The notes beneath the pieces were generated by a model. That model ran no database searches, had not been told where the DNA came from, and saw nothing but the letters and a program-made list of their open reading frames with translations. The translations under genes and the position numbers were made by a program. Positions 8,751 to 16,702 of a DNA stretch of 49,473 nt are shown piece by piece (the stretch's first letter is position 1; each line of letters opens with the position of its first letter). This DNA comes from Pseudanabaena sp. lw0831 (GTDB taxonomy: Bacteria; Cyanobacteriota; Cyanobacteriia; Pseudanabaenales; Pseudanabaenaceae): positions 1-49,473 of the forward strand of contig NZ_BBJB01000096.1 in NCBI RefSeq assembly GCF_016584665.1, given 5' to 3'.

Positions 8751-9101
8751 TTAGGAGAAAGGGATAAAAAGAACTTGACCCTCATATTCTTCAGGTTCGC
8801 TACAACAAATAAATAGTTCTAAATCATCAATGATTTTACCAATGGGTGCTGTCGCAATCACTTCAACAACTCCAGTCATAGGTAATCCTTGATTGACGCG
8901 CTCGTATGCATACATCGCAACAGTGGCTACGTCATGGGTAAGCAAGATACGTCCCTCGTTCGCAGCCCATTCCAAAATAACTGGATCATCAGTATGCATC
9001 AGCCCTACGTCTTGCACTCGAACTAAATCCAGTTCAGGCAAGCGTCTCATTAGACCACGCAATATGGCTCCGTTAAAATTTTCGTCACTTAGAAGGCGCA
9101 T
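8751..9101 (-). CDS. DUF5615 PIN-like toxin of a TA module
   Basis: A 116-residue protein of the DUF5615 (PIN-like) family, whose members are putative RNases paired with DUF433 proteins. The N-terminus MRLLSDENFNGAIL gives the first acidic pair (Asp6-Glu7), and later acidic positions come from HTDDPVILEWA and the LTHDVATVA segment, as expected for a PIN-like metal site. The start ATG (9101) lies inside the 3' end of the upstream DUF433 gene (overlap 17 nt), a typical antitoxin-toxin arrangement. The toxin role is inferred from family and context. Confidence 0.85.
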   Translation of the reverse strand: MRLLSDENFNGAILRGLMRRLPELDLVRVQDVGLMHTDDPVILEWAANEGRILLTHDVATVAMYAYERVNQGLPMTGVVEVIATAPIGKIIDDLELFICCSEPEEYEGQVLFIPFS

Positions 9102-9456
9102 TTTGCCCCGATTCTTTTTGTGACTGACGAGTAAGCAAGCGCTGCCTCAGTTCCACTAGGTTGTGCTTTTGAGTAAGTTGCTGTCTGAGTTGTTGAGCTT
9201 TTTGATTGCGTTGCTCTAAATAATTGTCAATTTCCTGACGATGATTTAGATAATAAGCGATCGCACTATATATGTCTTCTAAATGAAGAACTGGATACTG
9301 AATAGCGATTTCTTCTGGAGTAGAGCCATTGTGGTATGTTGCAAGTAGACTATCTAGAGTTACTCGACTCGAACCTATACGGATACCTCCCGCTTCATCC
9401 CAACGTAGAGGGGGAGAGGTTGCGTGGAATTTGGCTGGGGCGCTCATTAGGGACAT
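9085..9456 (-). CDS. DUF433 antitoxin-like protein
   Basis: About 123 residues from the ATG at 9456 (MSLMSAPAKFH); upstream in-frame codons exist, but this ATG has AGG a few bases before it and matches the family start. The DUF433 core is visible: GGIRIGSSRVTLDSLLATYHNGSTPEEIAIQYP, a small helix-turn-helix-like fold, then a long charged coiled helix (YLEQRNQKAQQLRQQL). DUF433 proteins accompany DUF5615 toxins and probably bind DNA and the partner. Its 3' end overlaps the toxin gene. Confidence 0.85.
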   Translation of the reverse strand: MSLMSAPAKFHATSPPLRWDEAGGIRIGSSRVTLDSLLATYHNGSTPEEIAIQYPVLHLEDIYSAIAYYLNHRQEIDNYLEQRNQKAQQLRQQLTQKHNLVELRQRLLTRQSQKESGQNAPSK

Positions 9457-9507
9457 GTTGCACCTGAATTGAACTGTATAAAAATATTGTAGCAAGAAGC
9501 ATAATGC

Positions 9508-9573
9508 GATCGCATGTCCAAAAATTGAAGGAGATCGCCCCCAGTGTATTCAAACGCGATCGCTTAACTATAT
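9508..9573. repeat. Dispersed intergenic repeat, copy 1
   Basis: The stretch 'atcgcatgtccaaaaa-ttgaagg-gatcgc ... gcgatcgctt' recurs at about 12174-12236 with scattered changes. It is rich in HIP1 sites. It lies in the gap between the divergent DUF433 gene and the RelE-like module. Confidence 0.5.
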
Positions 9574-9662
9574 ATTTGCCTTAGCGATCGCAGTTCCCCA
9601 TACGAGACAAAATCAAATAAACCTGTGATAGCTTTGTATGTGTAACTTCATAACTAAAAGTC

Positions 9663-9899
9663 ATGAGCATATCATCACCCCAAATTTCAACCTTGGTTAA
9701 AATTATGGAGTCTTTGCCTGCCAGTTTACAGGAGAGAGTTACCGATCATTTGCGAGAATATATTAACGATCTGCAAGATGAAATTAAATGGGATAACTCA
9801 TTTGCAAAAAGTCAATCAAAGTTAGTGGCTGCGGCAAGACTTGCTAAACAAGAAATTGCTGAGGGTAAGGCGGTTGCTCTTGATTTCAATCAGTTATGA
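9663..9899 (+). CDS. Antitoxin of a RelE/ParE-type module
   Basis: A 78-residue mainly helical protein (ESLPASLQERVTDHLREYIN; LQDEIKWDNSFAKSQ). It precedes and overlaps by four bases (ATGA) a RelE-like gene, the usual antitoxin-first order with translational coupling. The C-terminal part (KSQSKLVAAARLAKQEIAEG) is probably the toxin-wrapping helix. Named from context and from resemblance to cyanobacterial antitoxins of this size; no DNA-binding motif is obvious. Confidence 0.75.
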   Translation: MSISSPQISTLVKIMESLPASLQERVTDHLREYINDLQDEIKWDNSFAKSQSKLVAAARLAKQEIAEGKAVALDFNQL

Positions 9900-10156
9900 A
9901 GCCATCTATTTTGCCTTCTTTTTGGATTGAGTACCGCAAGCTAAATGATGATGTCAGGCAAAGTGCAAGAAAGGCTTATCGTCTATGGGCGGATAATGCT
10001 TTTCACCCGTCTTTACATTTTAAATGTATTAATAGCGAGGAATCGATTTGGTCTGTCAGAATAACGAGAAATTATCGTGCACTTGGGATTCTTGATGGTG
10101 ATTCTGTAACTTGGTTTTGGATTGGTAGTCATGATGATTATGAGAACTTTTTCTGA
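9896..10156 (+). CDS. RelE/ParE-superfamily toxin (HigB-like)
   Basis: An 86-residue RelE-fold toxin candidate. The central and C-terminal pattern, SIWSVRITRNYRALGILDGD-then-TWFWIGSHDDYENFF, is characteristic: basic Arg residues on beta strands and a terminal HDDYE segment. Members cleave mRNA on the ribosome or inhibit gyrase; which applies here is unknown. The start codon overlaps the antitoxin stop (ATGA at 9896-9899). Downstream lies a degenerate repeat shared with 8548-8699. Confidence 0.85.
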   Translation: MKPSILPSFWIEYRKLNDDVRQSARKAYRLWADNAFHPSLHFKCINSEESIWSVRITRNYRALGILDGDSVTWFWIGSHDDYENFF

Positions 10157-10634
10157 TTAAGTGATACTTGGGTTTAATAAATTAGACTGCGCGATCGCCC
10201 CTCATCTAAACAAACTAAACCGCGATCGCATAATAATTATTAGTCTTTGCGGCAGAACGCATCTTGAAAGCGATCGCCAATAACTTTTCTAGACTCAACG
10301 ACGAAGCGAACCATTTCTGATGGCACAATCTCGGATATAAACAGACAACTTTAGCGGGCGTATCGCTTCTGTATAACGACCAAGGTCACTGGCAGCAATT
10401 CCGTTTAATTTCCTGTACTCAGAACGATCAGTTATACCAATTCACAAAAGTGTGCCAACACTTTTGTGAATTAAAAACCAAACCCAGCAGGGGTTTTAAA
10501 AACACCAAATGGCAAAGCCATTTGATGTTTTAGTATTATTAACAATTTTGGTGTGGACGGTGGTAATGGAAGATTAGGGGAGGAAACGATCGCGCTACAA
10601 TGGTCAATATGGTGAATCTATTCTGAAAATACCC
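10157..10634. other. Intergenic region: degenerate repeat and hairpins
   Basis: 478 bases without an intact gene. 10231-10381 is a diverged copy of 8548-8699. 10439-10472 is a 15-bp-arm palindrome (aattcacaaaagtgt, 4-nt loop), and 10500-10530 is a 14-bp-arm hairpin with loop aaa and one mismatch. The promoter of the downstream phosphatase-family gene is presumably near 10550-10620 but was not resolved. Confidence 0.55.
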
Positions 10635-12041
10635 ATGGCAAATTCTTCGTTTCCCAATGTGACCGCTCTTGCTGAAGCCGCTTTGCTCGAAAGACAATCG
10701 CTGCCACCTGAATTGTTGGAAGCAGAGACAGTCCGTCCTAGCTATGATGGCTTGGGACTGGCGAATGTGCCCGCCTTAGCGATGCATTGGTTGGGGATCG
10801 ATAAGATGCCAGCTTCCATCGCTACGTTGCCACCATTCAATCCATCGCTGTTGGAGAATCCAGCCGTGACCGAGGCGTGGGAGTCTTGGCAACAGCAGGA
10901 TGACATCAACCATGTGGTTCTATTGATCGTGGATGCCTTTGGTTATGATCAACTCCAAACTGTAATGGCAGACGGTGATGCCCCTGGACTAGCGATCGCC
11001 TGCGGGAGTCCCCAAGCTTTTTTCATCCCTGCGACTTCGGTCTTTCCAAGCACCACCGCCACTGCTCTCACCAGCGCTGCCACTGCCCACGCTCCTGCCC
11101 AACATGGCATCATGGGGACAAGAGCCTATGTCCGAGAAGTGGGAAGTATTGTCAATTTTCTACGGTGGACACCAGGTTTATCACCCAATTCGACCCCCTA
11201 TCTAGATTCGCAACTCAATCCAGAGACGTTTGTCCCCGTCCCGAATTTATATTTGACCTTGGAGGATGCTGGGATCAATGTGGGGATTGTCAACTGGCGC
11301 AACTTTCGAGGAACTAGCGTCAGTCGGTTCACCACAGGCGGCGCGCAAGCGGGTAAACAAGGGTATGTTGATTATCTGACAGCAAGCGATGGATTTGTTC
11401 AGCTTCGAGATCGTCTGCTCAGTCTTCAAGAGAAAAGCCTTCAAGAGAAAACTAAGAGTTTTACACACCTCTATATTCCGAATTTAGACAGTGCAGCCCA
11501 TCGGTATGGTCCCCTGAGTCCTTGTTACCGAGCAGAGGTTGCAACGCTAGATTTTGCGTTGAAGCGGGAGTTGTTCGAGCCATTGCGGGGTCGATCAGAC
11601 ATTGTGTTATTACTGGTCGCCGATCATGGACAACGGACGATCGCCCCAGATAAAGTACTGTGGTTGAATCACCATCCTGAGTTAACGAAATGCCTATGCG
11701 CTCCCGCGACGGGTGAGTCGCAAGCTCGATTTTTGCATGTTAGATCGGGTCAAGAAGAATCAGCGATCGCCTATATTCAGACTCATTTGAGAGATCGGTT
11801 TTTAGCAATTCCAAAAGATAAAGCAATCCATCTTGGATTATTTGGATTACCCGAACAGCCACCTACTGAGGAAATGGGAGATCGCATGGGAGATTTGATT
11901 TTAATTCCCCAAAATGGCTGGTCTTGTTTTCAGCATGTGGGAGAGACGAAACCAGAGGATTGTCAAACGACGCTCATAGGTATTCATGGCGGTGTGACGC
12001 GGGCTGAAATGCTGATCCCGTTTTTAGCCTATCGATTTTAG
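10635..12041 (+). CDS. Alkaline phosphatase superfamily / nucleotide pyrophosphatase-like hydrolase
   Basis: A 468-residue type I phosphodiesterase/nucleotide pyrophosphatase-fold protein. Metal site 1 begins at VVLLIVDAFGYD (Asp100). The nucleophile region is SVFPSTTATALTS (a Thr/Ser near 140), then NLDSAAHRYGP (Asp and His ligands, about 280) and LLVADHGQR (Asp-His, about 330-340). A further conserved His is in GIHGGVTRAEM near the C-terminus. No signal peptide or TM segment is apparent, so it is probably cytoplasmic. The substrate could be a phosphodiester, a nucleotide or a phosphonate and cannot be told. The start is the ATG at 10635. It is flanked by repeats on both sides. Confidence 0.85.
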   Translation: MANSSFPNVTALAEAALLERQSLPPELLEAETVRPSYDGLGLANVPALAMHWLGIDKMPASIATLPPFNPSLLENPAVTEAWESWQQQDDINHVVLLIVDAFGYDQLQTVMADGDAPGLAIACGSPQAFFIPATSVFPSTTATALTSAATAHAPAQHGIMGTRAYVREVGSIVNFLRWTPGLSPNSTPYLDSQLNPETFVPVPNLYLTLEDAGINVGIVNWRNFRGTSVSRFTTGGAQAGKQGYVDYLTASDGFVQLRDRLLSLQEKSLQEKTKSFTHLYIPNLDSAAHRYGPLSPCYRAEVATLDFALKRELFEPLRGRSDIVLLLVADHGQRTIAPDKVLWLNHHPELTKCLCAPATGESQARFLHVRSGQEESAIAYIQTHLRDRFLAIPKDKAIHLGLFGLPEQPPTEEMGDRMGDLILIPQNGWSCFQHVGETKPEDCQTTLIGIHGGVTRAEMLIPFLAYRF

Positions 12042-12173
12042 GCTGATCGCAATCCCTATCTATTCTGTGCTGTTATTGCTAATTCGCACGCTAAAGAATG
12101 GATAGATTTCTCTCTAACAGTGGATTACATATTCTTGTTGAGCATTAAAGTAAGAGTGCTAATTTATCCGTGT

Positions 12174-12236
12174 GATCGCATGTCCAAAAGTTGAAGGTGA
12201 TCGCTACAATGCATTTAAGCGCGATCGCTCAATGAT
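12174..12236. repeat. Dispersed intergenic repeat, copy 2
   Basis: Partner of 9508-9573 ('gatcgcatgtccaaaagttg' followed by a HIP1-rich tail). Located between convergent genes. Confidence 0.5.
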
Positions 12237-12257
12237 TAATTGATAGCCCTGTTATTA

Positions 12258-13289
12258 TCAATCATTTGCTAGACGAAACTCAATATTATGCTTAACTAAC
12301 GGAATCTCTCCAGACGATACTTTGATGCACCATACACCAACACAATTTATTTCAACAGGTAGAAGGTTTATGACAGGATAACGGCGTATTTGAGAATTAG
12401 ATTGTATTGATAAATCGTAATATGAAATTAATGTAGTGTGACCTTCAGGATCTTCAATAGAGTAGTCGATCCTAAGCATCGTATTTATTGGAACGCTACC
12501 TGTCTCAAAAATGCATACTAAATTTAGTTGTAAATTGCACGGTAAAGATGGAACTGTGCACCATTCCCATCCACCACCAAGCACATAAAGCAGTCCTTGT
12601 AACTCTCGGACTGCATCAACAAGAAAGATACTTGATACTTTAAGTCCATTGTCAATATCAGTTATGTCTGCTGAACGACCAGTATAACTAACCACACCGC
12701 CACCGCCGCCGCCAGCACCAAGGGCTTGACCATCTCCGCCATCAGCATCAATTGGCTCATGAAATCCTGATGGTGTTACACCGACTATGTTGATTACTCC
12801 ACCATCTCCGCCATCTCCACCCAAGTATCCACCATCTCCACCCGCTTTAAAAAATGCTCCTTGAAAGTTCATATACACATTTGGTGGTGAATAACTTTCA
12901 AGTGTCATTTTCAATTTGGCAACTAGTGCTTCTGATAGCGCAAATTTATCAGGCGACAATTTCTTTGCATTTTCCTCATGCCTAGCTTTTAGCTGAGTCA
13001 AGAATTCAACAGTATACCTATGAAGGTTTTCTGGGGCATCAATCACTTTGTGATGATTTCTGCAAAGGAGAATTAGATTCTCGAAGGAGTGCCTTTCTTC
13101 AGAAGTTTGTTGAGGATTATATCGAGAACCACCAGGATTCTGAGCGCATATATGACAAACCTCCCCCAGTATAGTGCTGGTAATAGGATCAATAATTTTA
13201 GTAGGGCAATCTGGAAATGCACATTGATTCATCGATAGTGCAAACAGCTTCCGTATAGTTGAGTCTCTCGGTGATTTTAATTCTGTCAT
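12258..13289 (-). CDS. HNH endonuclease-like protein with glycine-rich middle and beta-rich C-terminus
   Basis: About 343 residues from the ATG at 13289 (MTELKSPRDST, preceded by an AGAG stretch); an in-frame extension upstream is less likely because it lacks conservation signs. The N-terminal third is an HNH nuclease domain: a CAFPDC knuckle, GEVCHICA with the first His, and LILLCRNHHKVID with the HH pair and Cys. A glycine/aspartate-rich linker follows (about 150-200, repeated GGDGG units and a GGGGGG run). The C-terminal part of about 110 residues alternates hydrophobic and polar residues, as in a beta-sandwich (LNLVCIFETGSVPIN). It may be a nuclease with a binding module, possibly in defence; the function is unknown. 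Palindromic repeats lie in its promoter region. Confidence 0.75.
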   Translation of the reverse strand: MTELKSPRDSTIRKLFALSMNQCAFPDCPTKIIDPITSTILGEVCHICAQNPGGSRYNPQQTSEERHSFENLILLCRNHHKVIDAPENLHRYTVEFLTQLKARHEENAKKLSPDKFALSEALVAKLKMTLESYSPPNVYMNFQGAFFKAGGDGGYLGGDGGDGGVINIVGVTPSGFHEPIDADGGDGQALGAGGGGGGVVSYTGRSADITDIDNGLKVSSIFLVDAVRELQGLLYVLGGGWEWCTVPSLPCNLQLNLVCIFETGSVPINTMLRIDYSIEDPEGHTTLISYYDLSIQSNSQIRRYPVINLLPVEINCVGVWCIKVSSGEIPLVKHNIEFRLAND

Positions 13290-13373
13290 TTTTTCTCTGG
13301 TTTCCTTAACAGATTTGACAAGAAAGACAGAAGAGGGGTAAAGAAACCTTGATTTCAAAAGTATGATTAATAA

Positions 13374-13527
13374 TTATACTGAAAGTTTCTGCATAATCGC
13401 CCTCGCCTTTATTATGACAACTATACAGAAAATTTCGGGGTAACACAATTATTTTGCGTTTTACATGGAATTTGTCTGGGTAACATCCCATATAGGTGAG
13501 TTATACAGAAAATTTCTGTGTAACATG
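13374..13527. promoter_or_regulatory. Array of palindromic repeats spaced 40 bp, upstream of the HNH gene
   Basis: Four imperfect copies of a 24-27 bp palindrome with the best form ttatacagaaaatttctgtg-taac (13501). Starts are at about 13374, 13421, 13461 and 13501; the last three are exactly 40 bp apart. Copy 3 is the most degraded. Position just 5' of the minus-strand HNH gene suggests an operator array. Confidence 0.6.
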
Positions 13528-13580
13528 ACATAGCAAAAGCCAAAAAACTTCTAGACTGATCGCAAAACACCACATTCAAC

Positions 13581-14444
13581 TCAAAACGAAGCTAGACATT
13601 CCTGCATTGCTTGCGTCATAGTCTCGCGATCGCTGTGATAGCGACGACCATGCCCAGGCAAAACCCACTCAAACTGATAGGTTGCTAACCGTTCCATCGA
13701 TCGCCCCAGTTCATCCCATGAATACCAACAGGCATTCCGAAACGCGATTAAACGATGAAGTTGCGCAGACCATGCCAGATGATCGCCCGAAAACAGAAAC
13801 TTTTGTCCATAGAGTAAAACCGTATGTCCCTTGGTATGTCCAGCCACAGGAATAATTAGCAGATCATCCGCGATCGCGATCGCATCTGTTCCCGTCAATT
13901 GCATCTCGACACTGCGCGTGCTTGTAACAATATCATCTTGATGCAGAATGCGATCGCATCCAAAATGGTCGTGAAACTTCTGATGATCGGCAACATCATC
14001 ACGATGGGTCAAATACAAATAACGAATCCCTCCCATCGCTTCCAGTTGTTTCACCAATGGAGCCGCAAAACGTGGTGAATCAACCAAAATATTGCCTTCG
14101 GGATGCTGGATCAAGTAACTAGCCGCACCATAGGAAGATTCCGCATGAAAACCGCAATGGAAGACATTTTGGTCAATGAGAATGGGGAAACTTTGCTGCA
14201 CCACCTGAATATCGGTGGGCTTCTCGACTGTGGCAATCGAAGCAGTGGGACAGGATAGAACTGCTTGTAAGGCTCTGAGCCGTTCGATTTCATTAGTGGG
14301 CTGATGATAAACAGCAGACTGCTCGGCTACTTGATGAAATATCTCTGGAGCCATCCATCGACAGGTATCGCAATCAATGCAGGAGCTATCAACATAAAAA
14401 TCACCAATGACATTATGAGGAAGTCGCCGTTCAATTTTTGCCAT
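13581..14444 (-). CDS. Ferredoxin - metallo-beta-lactamase fold fusion protein
   Basis: About 287 residues from the ATG at 14444 (MAKIERRLPHN). The longer reading frame upstream runs through a palindromic repeat and is rejected. The N-terminal ferredoxin-like domain (about 1-70) has SSCIDCDTCRWMAP and a later Cys in LSCPTASI, giving a CxxCxxC...C cluster motif. The MBL-fold domain (about 90-285) has THRDDVADHQKF (THxDDxxDH metal motif), the metal His in PVAGHTKGHTVLLY, FSGDHLAW and a late GHGRRY. It could be an oxidoreductase-coupled hydrolase or a persulfide-dioxygenase-like enzyme; the substrate is unknown. Confidence 0.85.
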   Translation of the reverse strand: MAKIERRLPHNVIGDFYVDSSCIDCDTCRWMAPEIFHQVAEQSAVYHQPTNEIERLRALQAVLSCPTASIATVEKPTDIQVVQQSFPILIDQNVFHCGFHAESSYGAASYLIQHPEGNILVDSPRFAAPLVKQLEAMGGIRYLYLTHRDDVADHQKFHDHFGCDRILHQDDIVTSTRSVEMQLTGTDAIAIADDLLIIPVAGHTKGHTVLLYGQKFLFSGDHLAWSAQLHRLIAFRNACWYSWDELGRSMERLATYQFEWVLPGHGRRYHSDRETMTQAMQECLASF

Positions 14445-14477
14445 AATATTTCTTACCCGAAGAATAAGCGTTATAAA

Positions 14478-14526
14478 GTGAATGATTAGTGGTGCACGGC
14501 TCCGCCGCGCACCACTAATCATTCAC
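14478..14526. repeat. Hairpin, 23-bp arms, 3-nt loop (tcc), one mismatch
   Basis: Arms 14478-14500 and 14504-14526 pair except for one A/C position near the tip. It sits between the 3-TM protein gene and the ferredoxin-MBL gene, both on the minus strand. It is a member of the 3-nt-loop hairpin family. Confidence 0.85.
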
Positions 14527-14540
14527 TGGGAAGGGAGTAA

Positions 14541-15305
14541 CTACTTGGAAGTTGCAGGTTTGTCATAAAATTGCTTTGAAAAGTCTGGAATTGACTTAGG
14601 ATCGAAACCCAGTCGAACAAAACTGATCGATTTTAATTCCCTATCCACATAATGAATAAATTTAGCTGGAGTTATACTTTCATTAGCGATCGTTTCACCT
14701 GTTGCCAAATAACTCAAAACCTCATTTCTTAAGCCCAAATAATTGACATATATCTTTTGGCTAGCTTCAAGATTATCTTTTTGTTGAAATATCAGAGAGA
14801 TATTGCCATAAAAGATCACAATTCCACTGGTTACGATAAAGATATTTATAAGCGCATTATTGACTCTTTCCCATCCTACTTTACTAATAAAGAAGAGACT
14901 CACGATCGCTAAGGCAGCACATGCACCCATCGTCGCCAATGAGATGTAGTACTGTTTATAGAAAAATCCCATGATGTTGGCGTGTTTGTCAGCAAGTCTC
15001 TCAATCTCTTGAAATTGCGAGATCATTCTATTCCGCTCATATATTGTTGGTGATAGCTTTGCTGTAGCGGATTCTAATTGTTCTACGGTGATTCTTTCAG
15101 GTTTGAAAATCCATTCTTTTTCCCATGCAGTACTAATTACAAACATGATGATCCAAGAAATTAATGCAATCGAAATTAGAGCACCAGATAACGCAATATG
15201 CCCTAACAATGTCGGTTGATAGTTATTATCTCTAGCAATTGCCCATATTAGCCATTTGGGAATGGGACTTGACGGGATTTGTGCTTTCTCTTGATCTAAA
15301 GACAT
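14541..15305 (-). CDS. Membrane protein with three predicted TM segments, unknown function
   Basis: A 254-residue protein not recognised as a known family. Hydrophobic segments at about 33-58 (IALSGALISIALISWIIMFV), 119-139 (YISLATMGACAALAIVSLFF) and 150-172 (INIFIVTSGIVIFYGNISLIF) suggest three TM helices with a charged, partly helical loop of about 55 residues between the first two. The C-terminus is soluble. The start is the ATG at 15305. It follows the alpha/beta-hydrolase gene by only ten bases, so the two are probably one operon and may form a membrane-tethered enzyme system. Confidence 0.7.
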   Translation of the reverse strand: MSLDQEKAQIPSSPIPKWLIWAIARDNNYQPTLLGHIALSGALISIALISWIIMFVISTAWEKEWIFKPERITVEQLESATAKLSPTIYERNRMISQFQEIERLADKHANIMGFFYKQYYISLATMGACAALAIVSLFFISKVGWERVNNALINIFIVTSGIVIFYGNISLIFQQKDNLEASQKIYVNYLGLRNEVLSYLATGETIANESITPAKFIHYVDRELKSISFVRLGFDPKSIPDFSKQFYDKPATSK

Positions 15306-15315
15306 GACACAACTT

Positions 15316-16272
15316 TTAGACCTTTAATATGTTTGCCGCTATTCGCTTTGCCACATCTTTGTTTTTCCAATAACTTCCGTGAGCACTGCCACCATTAGCT
15401 AGAGCCAAGAATGTTTGTCGAATAGGAGGTGTTTGGACAATGAACTCCCAGAAGCCAGAACCGCGAGTAAGAACATCTTCTATTTCAACATACTTCTCAG
15501 AGCCAGTAATTAACTTACTAATTACTTTTTCTAGTGGCCAAGCAATCGGATCGCCAGGATGGATGAAGTTGAGCCAAGGTAACTTATTACCTCCTTTGAC
15601 GAGATTCTTTAATAAATCTTTCAAGCTTGGACTAATATCATGAGTACTTTCATCGTTAGTATTCTTACCACTAATAGTAATTAGGCTAAACAAAGGGATT
15701 GGGGAACCCATGGTCTGAATGCTAGCCAGTCGAATACCTTGTTTAGGATTTTGTCCAATTCCGTAAAGTTGATCTCTGATCGCCTTTACACTCTGATGAC
15801 CAGGGATCTCTGGATCATCCCATCGGCTAGCAAAGAGAATATCGAACAGCATTACTGTTCCCCAACTGTGAGTTACTAGATGTAGGCGATCTTCTGGTTC
15901 ATAATTCCCTAAACCTCTGAAAGCCTGTTCTTTGAGCTGATCTGCTGCCATAGATCCAATTAGGCGACTAATGTAAAGCCCTGCATCTCCAACAAATTGC
16001 AGCATTTGACGCTTGCGAAAATCTTGGAACCAAATTTGGTTCCACTTAGAGGAGCCTTCTAAGCTTGACAGCAGTTCTTCTAAGGATGCTTGGTTGACGT
16101 TGCCCCAGTAAAGAGGAACTTTAATGCACTTACGATCGGGAGATTCTTTCTGAACTATCTCAGCAGTCAGATTAAACAGATTATCGGCATAAGTATAAAT
16201 CTGTCTTTCTTCATTCCCTGTTGATTCCCGCACATTCACACCATGCAGAAAAAGTACATAATCTTTTGGCAT
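15316..16272 (-). CDS. Alpha/beta hydrolase-like protein
   Basis: A 318-residue protein with alpha/beta-hydrolase hallmarks: an oxyanion-hole-like YVLFLHGVNVRE near the N-terminus, a nucleophile elbow HLVTHSWGTVML (Ser in H-S-W-G), a likely acid in HPGDPIAWPLE and a late His in NGGSAHGSYW. This is a plausible Ser-Asp-His triad of a lipase/esterase-type enzyme. There is no signal peptide. The start is the ATG at 16272 (MPKDYVLF). It lies ten bases upstream of a 3-TM protein gene, and 5' of it is an attC-like repeat (16376-16459). The substrate is unknown; the pairing hints at membrane lipid action, which is inference. Confidence 0.75.
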   Translation of the reverse strand: MPKDYVLFLHGVNVRESTGNEERQIYTYADNLFNLTAEIVQKESPDRKCIKVPLYWGNVNQASLEELLSSLEGSSKWNQIWFQDFRKRQMLQFVGDAGLYISRLIGSMAADQLKEQAFRGLGNYEPEDRLHLVTHSWGTVMLFDILFASRWDDPEIPGHQSVKAIRDQLYGIGQNPKQGIRLASIQTMGSPIPLFSLITISGKNTNDESTHDISPSLKDLLKNLVKGGNKLPWLNFIHPGDPIAWPLEKVISKLITGSEKYVEIEDVLTRGSGFWEFIVQTPPIRQTFLALANGGSAHGSYWKNKDVAKRIAANILKV

Positions 16273-16375
16273 AAGTTAAGCTTTCCTTCCTTAATTTGAT
16301 TAACACTAAGTGAATAATAAAAACTTTTTCAGGATTTTTACTTTGACGATGAGAACTCCATAAAGATATTGGGTA

Positions 16376-16459
16376 GTCTAACGTTTGAATTGATTGGCAG
16401 TAGATATCTTTAACTCGATCAAAATCATAGCTTTTTTTCACTCTAATGATGTGTTATAA
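16376..16459 (-). repeat. attC-like element 2 (3' of HicA)
   Basis: On the minus strand it starts TTATAAC (16459-16453), then ATTAGAG after a five-base spacer, a variable middle, TCAATTC, and ends GTTAGAC (16382-16376), which fits GTTRRRY. It is 84 bp long. The sequence and about 35 bases beyond it match 18020-18140. It lies about 58 bases past the hicA stop. Confidence 0.45.
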
Positions 16460-16516
16460 ACCGATCGCTTAATAATTATTTGTCTTTGCGATCGCATTAC
16501 AAGATCTGCGATCGCA

Positions 16517-16702
16517 TTATAGTTCAGGCACAGATAGTCCTCTGCATATCTTTTTTGCAAGTTGATTCTTGATTTCATTATGGCGAGGGATAGCTTCCAT
16601 TTCTCCTGTTTTAGGATTTATCCATAGAGAATGCCCTGCTCCTTCTCTTTTCAAAATACAGCCAAATTCCTTCAAATGCCTGATCAGGTCGCCTCTCTTC
16701 AT
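16517..16702 (-). CDS. hicA: HicA-family toxin
   Basis: A 61-residue HicA mRNA interferase with the double-stranded-RNA-binding-like fold. It begins MKRGDLIRHLKEFGC and carries the catalytic-His region GAGHSLWINP and the RHNEIKNQLAKKICRGL helix. The length is normal for the family. The ATG (16702) overlaps the hicB stop by four bases (ATGA), so this is the less common order with the antitoxin gene first. The 3' flank carries the attC-like element. Confidence 0.93.
   Translation of the reverse strand: MKRGDLIRHLKEFGCILKREGAGHSLWINPKTGEMEAIPRHNEIKNQLAKKICRGLSVPEL

Noticed and set aside
12690-12850. Tandem DNA repeat (ccaccatctccgcc type)
   Set aside because: It is explained by the glycine-rich coding segment of the HNH protein, not an independent repeat element.
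13306-13491. 61-residue minus-strand frame before the HNH gene
   Set aside because: It is made of the palindromic repeat array and has no family resemblance.
13374-13527. Regularly spaced repeats as a CRISPR array
   Set aside because: Spacers would be only about 14 bp, the copies are diverged palindromes and no cas gene is near. An operator array fits better.
16211-16441. 76-residue minus-strand frame upstream of the hydrolase
   Set aside because: It is read mostly from the attC-like repeat, overlaps the hydrolase start, and the equivalent stretch at 18020-18106 is broken by a stop.
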